A stretch of DNA of 9,389 bases, from contig JAPONU010000259.1 of NCBI GenBank assembly GCA_026713745.1, positions 1-9,389 on the forward strand, read 5' to 3'. Made by a program: the position numbers and the translations under genes. Each line of letters starts with the position of its first letter. The stretch's first letter is position 1. The notes beneath the pieces were generated by a model, which had not been told where the DNA came from, did not search any database, and saw only the letters and a list, made by a program, of their open reading frames with translations. This document shows, in pieces, positions 6,313-9,389 of the stretch. This DNA is from a bacterium. Its GTDB lineage: Bacteria > Actinomycetota > Acidimicrobiia > Acidimicrobiales > CATQHL01.

Positions 6313-7683
6313 CTAACCGGAGCCACCGATGGTGCCGAGCCCCGAGCCCAGCGCCGACAAAGCCGCACCGTAGCCGAGGGGCATTGGCACGGCGTCGCCG
6401 ATCCACTTGGCCAGATCCTTCCGCGTCGGCGGATGCCGCGGGTCTGTCACGAAGCGGTACGTGTCGGGGAAGCCCTGAATCCGTGCCGCCTCCCGCGGGG
6501 TCAGTGTGCGGCGTCTGGTCGGATGCACGTAGCGGCCCCGTCCGGGCGTCATGAAACCGGTGGTGATCGTGGGGGCAGGCTTGTCGGGCCGCATCCGGCC
6601 GTACACCGAACCGTAGGTCGTGCCGCCGCGGTGACACTCGGGCCGTTGCGCGTTCGGCAGGTCGTACTCATCGTTGTCGAACAGCCAGTCCACTCGCTCC
6701 CGGTTGTCCAGGATCATCTCCGACGCCGCGTCCATGACGTCGCATTCCTCGCGGTCGAGGAGGTGACCGATTGCCCACTCGATTGTTCGCGGTTCGGAAT
6801 CGGCCAGCACGTCGGCGACGATGTCGAGGGGGATCGGATCGGCATCGCGCCGGGCGACGAGGAACGACCGACGCCTCGTCTGCGGCCAGCCCATGGCGTC
6901 GGCCCGGAGCGTGCCGCGCACCACGCCGTATCCCGCGGCCTCGAAGAGCCGCTGGGCCGTGTCGACCACTTGCCTGTCGTCGTGCTCCACGTCCGGCACG
7001 TTCTCGATGATCGCCATGCGTGCGTCGGCGGCGACGGCGAAGGCCGGCACTGTCAGGTAGAAGGCGTTGCGCCTGTCGCTGCGGCGCGTGCGGTTGTTCA
7101 GATTCGAGTGACCCTGGCAGGGCGGACCCGCCATCACCACGTCAACCCCGCCCACGGCCGCGGCGAGACGTGGATCCAGGATCTCCGGTGGGTACACGAA
7201 GCCCGCATCTGTAGCCCTGCCCCTGACCCGGTAGTCGATGAGCGACGTGACCGACTTGGTGCAGCGAATCCTTGCATCGTGGTTGGCGGCGTAGACCCCA
7301 ACGGCTCCGGCGTCTGAATCGGCCACCAGTTCGGTCACAACGCGGGTGCCGAGTTCCGCGGCGATCTGCGCCACCCCCAAGGCCAGTCCGCCGGTCCCGC
7401 AGAACAGATCGACGGCGCGCAGCCGTCGATTGGAAGCGGGCCCGGCAACGGGTGCCGGCCGCGCACCGACCAGGTAGGCACGCCACCATTCCCCCTTCGG
7501 ATCCCGGCGGTCACCACCGCCCTGCACGGTCGTTTCGGGAGGCTCTACGCACGACCGGAGGTCCAAGGCGCCGAGTCCAAGCGTGTGGACTACCCGCGCT
7601 CCTTGCCGCTCGAAGCGCTCCCCCGGATCAACGGCGACCATCCCCGGCTTGACGCGCCGGGTTGGTCCGTGTGCCGGGATCAT
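6313..7683 (-). CDS. DNA (cytosine-5) methyltransferase
   Basis: 456 residues with the ordered motifs of C5 DNA methyltransferases: motif I VDLFCGTGG (91-99, SAM binding), motif IV GPPCQG (186-191, catalytic Cys189) followed by HSNLNNRTRR, motif VI ENV (227-229), motif VIII QTRRR (268-272), a target-recognition region (about 280-388) containing RPECH, YGSVYGR and PAPTITTGF, motif IX around RTLTPREAARIQGFP (392-406) and motif X IGDAVPMPLGYG (428-439). About 88 residues precede motif I, longer than in a minimal enzyme, and the C-terminus is Gly/Ser-rich. The ATG at 7683 is chosen for its ATGA overlap with the preceding gene; Met15 is an alternative. It is probably the modification part of a restriction or defence operon. 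Target sequence unknown. No Vsr repair gene or adjacent standard restriction enzyme is visible. Confidence 0.94.
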   Translation of the reverse strand: MIPAHGPTRRVKPGMVAVDPGERFERQGARVVHTLGLGALDLRSCVEPPETTVQGGGDRRDPKGEWWRAYLVGARPAPVAGPASNRRLRAVDLFCGTGGLALGVAQIAAELGTRVVTELVADSDAGAVGVYAANHDARIRCTKSVTSLIDYRVRGRATDAGFVYPPEILDPRLAAAVGGVDVVMAGPPCQGHSNLNNRTRRSDRRNAFYLTVPAFAVAADARMAIIENVPDVEHDDRQVVDTAQRLFEAAGYGVVRGTLRADAMGWPQTRRRSFLVARRDADPIPLDIVADVLADSEPRTIEWAIGHLLDREECDVMDAASEMILDNRERVDWLFDNDEYDLPNAQRPECHRGGTTYGSVYGRMRPDKPAPTITTGFMTPGRGRYVHPTRRRTLTPREAARIQGFPDTYRFVTDPRHPPTRKDLAKWIGDAVPMPLGYGAALSALGSGLGTIGGSG

Positions 7684-7699
7684 CCCGATTCGATCGGGA
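7675..7699 (-). promoter_or_regulatory. Two alternative hairpins over the dcm start codon
   Basis: On the - strand, TCCCGAT, loop CGA, ATCGGGA (7699-7683) is a perfect seven-pair stem whose 3' arm holds the GGGA ribosome-site-like bases and the A of the dcm ATG. The same CGGGA can instead pair with TCCCG just downstream across the loop TGA (7687-7675). Both would mask the start unless ribosomes finishing the preceding gene open them, fitting translational coupling. The palindromes are visible directly; the role is inference. Confidence 0.5.
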
Positions 7700-8402
7700 A
7701 CATCTCCCGGCGAAACTCATTGATGAGTGCCCTGGCGTCCTCGTCGTCGTAGATCATCGGCACGACATTCGCCCAAGTCTTGGTGAGCGCCTTGGCGAAC
7801 GCCCGGAGGTCGTCGGTCTTCAGGGGATGGGCCGCCTGCATCTCCACGAACGCCCGAACGACCGGGGGAGCCATCGCCGTCCTGACCCGCAGGATGTGGC
7901 TCCGCCAGAAGTCCGTCCCCGCGACGGCGGTCGCCGAGTCGAGATATTCGAGGCCGCCGACCGAAGCGCCGCGCGCATACACCCGCGTGAGGACGCACTC
8001 GGTGGGCGACTCCGCGTCCACGTACTTCTCGAAGTTGCCCCTGGCGAAGGGTCCCTGCTCGCGCCATCTGACGAACTCCCAGAAGTAGGCGAGGCTCAGA
8101 TAGCGCCAGAAGGCCGGATCGTCCCTCGGATCACCCCGGACATCGTTGTCGATGTGTTTCAGCGCCTGGTAGAGCAGCACCGCCGCGGTCCCCTCCACCC
8201 GGTAGCGCTCTCTGTAGTTGTCGGTCTTGGCGGAGTGCATCTCCTCGCCGATCAGATCCGCGGCGTGGCGAAGCTCGTCCAGATCGACCGTCTCGCCCAG
8301 GCCCTGCCACGTGACATGCTCATCAATGTCGGGTGTCTCGCCTGCGATCATCCGTCGGGCCAACTCCACGCACCTGTCTCTCGACAGTGCCGGATACCTC
8401 AT
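7680..8402 (-). CDS. Uncharacterised protein resembling DUF6339
   Basis: 240 residues, soluble and mostly helical, with no signal peptide or membrane segment and no catalytic motif I recognise. Visible blocks are YRVEGTAAVLLYQAL (67-81), FWRYLSLAYFWEFVRWR (98-114), the strongly patterned DFWRSHILRVRTAM (164-177), VVRAFVEMQ (181-189) and an Arg/Lys-rich end starting LKTDDLRAFAKAL (194-206). The FWRSHI block and the layout recall DUF6339, which I remember beside DNA cytosine methyltransferases and Z1-type helicases in defence clusters. That assignment is from memory and needs a profile search. The start is well supported: the ATG overlaps the preceding TGA in ATGA, and its own TGA overlaps the methyltransferase ATG. 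It therefore sits inside one tightly coupled operon. Confidence 0.85.
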   Translation of the reverse strand: MRYPALSRDRCVELARRMIAGETPDIDEHVTWQGLGETVDLDELRHAADLIGEEMHSAKTDNYRERYRVEGTAAVLLYQALKHIDNDVRGDPRDDPAFWRYLSLAYFWEFVRWREQGPFARGNFEKYVDAESPTECVLTRVYARGASVGGLEYLDSATAVAGTDFWRSHILRVRTAMAPPVVRAFVEMQAAHPLKTDDLRAFAKALTKTWANVVPMIYDDEDARALINEFRREMFPIESG

Positions 8403-9379
8403 GATTCCGTCTCGAAGGAGCCGATAAGCAGCTTCCGGATGTCGATCCGATCCTCAGTGCGCGCCAGCATCCGCTGCGGTTGTTCGCTCACCTGCTTCAG
8501 CAGCAACCGCCTGTCGTCGTCCGAGGCGCCCGAGCCCGCCGCGTAGTGCAGAACCCGCCCGAGAAGCGAGTCCTCGACTTCCGCCCAGGATCTCGTGCTG
8601 ACATCGGTCTCGCCGGCGGCGCGATTAACGACGGCGGTGATGAAGTCCTGCGCGAACTGCGCCTGGATCGCCCGAGCGACGGGAGAACTCTGCCGGGCGC
8701 CCAGTTCGCGCAGCAAGTCAGCGTCTATGTAGAAGCGGGGTGGCTCCGACTCCCCGAAAGGTTCCAGGACGTCGTGGTGGTCGAGATCGACGTAGCGCAC
8801 GGTGCCGGCGGGAAGATCGAGGCGGTCCCGCTGCTCGCGGTCGAGCGGTACCGGGCGGAAAAGCGCCGATCCCGTCGCCACATCGATTCTGAACTTCCCG
8901 CGGGAGATCCAGGTCCCTTTCCGCCATGGCTGCAGCGGGCGCTTCGCCACCTCCCGAAGGAGTAGCAGGTAAACCTCCACGGCCGCGCCGTGGAAGCCCG
9001 TACGAAGCGCCACAGGCCGCTCGCCGTCGGTGACGTCCGTGACACGGCTGAGACTCTCCAAGTCGGTCAGTGGGCAGCGGTATACCTCCTCGGAGCGCTT
9101 GATGTAGGTCGTCGAGGCGACGGCAAGCAGCCCGAGCGCCGAGGGTTCGATCCCAAGATCCGCCGCGCCGCGCCGAAGCGCCTCCTTGAAGTCCTCGAAC
9201 CCGTCCTCCGGGGCCCAGACGATCCGGCCGCTGCTGCGGGCGAAGGCGTCGGGATCGGCGACCGTGATGCCGGCATTCGCCTTGCACTCCTGACCGCCGA
9301 ACTGGAACGTGCACGACGACAGGACCTCGTCAAGGGGAGTGCTTCGGAAGGGTCGCACGATGCGGGATTCGAAGCTCAT
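8399..9379 (-). CDS. Unrecognised protein, 326 residues, first visible gene of the methyltransferase operon
   Basis: I do not recognise this family. The protein looks cytosolic and mixed alpha/beta, without signal peptide, membrane segment or an obvious nuclease, helicase or ATPase motif. Features include Cys23 and Cys32 in an N-terminal strand-like region (SCTFQFGGQECKANAG), an aromatic/basic block around PLQPWRKGTWISRGKFRID (148-166), an acidic/His block VRYVDLDHHDVLEPF (195-209), a helical C-terminal third, and a final basic stretch RIDIRKLLIG (311-320). The ATG at 9379 has GGGAG two bases upstream, a short spacing. The frame stays open to the window edge, so an earlier start is possible. 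Its TGA overlaps the next gene in ATGA, so it is co-translated with the DUF6339-like protein and methyltransferase and probably belongs to the same system. Confidence 0.8.
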   Translation of the reverse strand: MSFESRIVRPFRSTPLDEVLSSCTFQFGGQECKANAGITVADPDAFARSSGRIVWAPEDGFEDFKEALRRGAADLGIEPSALGLLAVASTTYIKRSEEVYRCPLTDLESLSRVTDVTDGERPVALRTGFHGAAVEVYLLLLREVAKRPLQPWRKGTWISRGKFRIDVATGSALFRPVPLDREQRDRLDLPAGTVRYVDLDHHDVLEPFGESEPPRFYIDADLLRELGARQSSPVARAIQAQFAQDFITAVVNRAAGETDVSTRSWAEVEDSLLGRVLHYAAGSGASDDDRRLLLKQVSEQPQRMLARTEDRIDIRKLLIGSFETES

Positions 9380-9389
9380 GGCTCCCGGA

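Noticed and set aside
6321..6337. Small inverted repeat near the end of the methyltransferase gene as a terminator
   Set aside because: Only four continuous pairs, inside the coding region and without a T-run.

Overview
The window is GC-rich, densely coded DNA that most resembles an actinobacterium, probably of the Acidimicrobiia type. The main evidence is the block carB-pyrD-pyrF-mihF-gmk-rpoZ-coaBC. The mihF gene (actinobacterial integration host factor) between pyrF and gmk is an actinobacterial hallmark. The class 1 dihydroorotate dehydrogenase, the short-form PyrF and the shortened guanylate kinase argue against a mycobacterium or streptomycete. The lineage assignment is inference from recalled gene orders and protein motifs, not from a search.

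Bases 1-4674 (+ strand) are a housekeeping block. The 3' end of carB, pyrD and pyrF (UMP synthesis) are joined by two GTGA stop/start overlaps and are probably translationally coupled. After 97 nt come mihF (nucleoid protein), gmk (GMP to GDP), rpoZ (RNA polymerase omega) and coaBC (coenzyme A synthesis). The gmk reading frame is well conserved, but no ATG, GTG or TTG lies upstream of its P-loop, so its start codon is non-standard or the sequence carries an indel. Small hairpins lie in the rpoZ leader and between rpoZ and coaBC.

Bases 4675-4859 are a convergent intergenic region with four degenerate copies of a C-rich unit of about 22-26 nt. It marks the change from the conserved + strand block to an accessory block on the - strand.

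Bases 4860-9379 (all - strand) hold, in transcription order from the right edge, an unrecognised 326-residue protein, a 240-residue protein resembling DUF6339, and a 5-methylcytosine DNA methyltransferase. These three genes are chained by ATGA overlaps. A DUF222/HNH endonuclease gene (13E12-repeat family) follows 79 nt further on. The three-gene chain looks like the downstream part of a larger restriction-modification or defence operon continuing past the right edge. From recalled family contexts I would expect an ATPase/helicase/nuclease set there (GHKL/MORC ATPase, Z1 helicase, PD-(D/E)XK nuclease), but nothing in the window shows it. The dcm start codon sits inside two alternative hairpins, suggesting its translation is coupled to the gene before it.

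No tRNA, rRNA, CRISPR array, insertion sequence or replication origin was recognised. No stretch over 300 bases lacks a gene.
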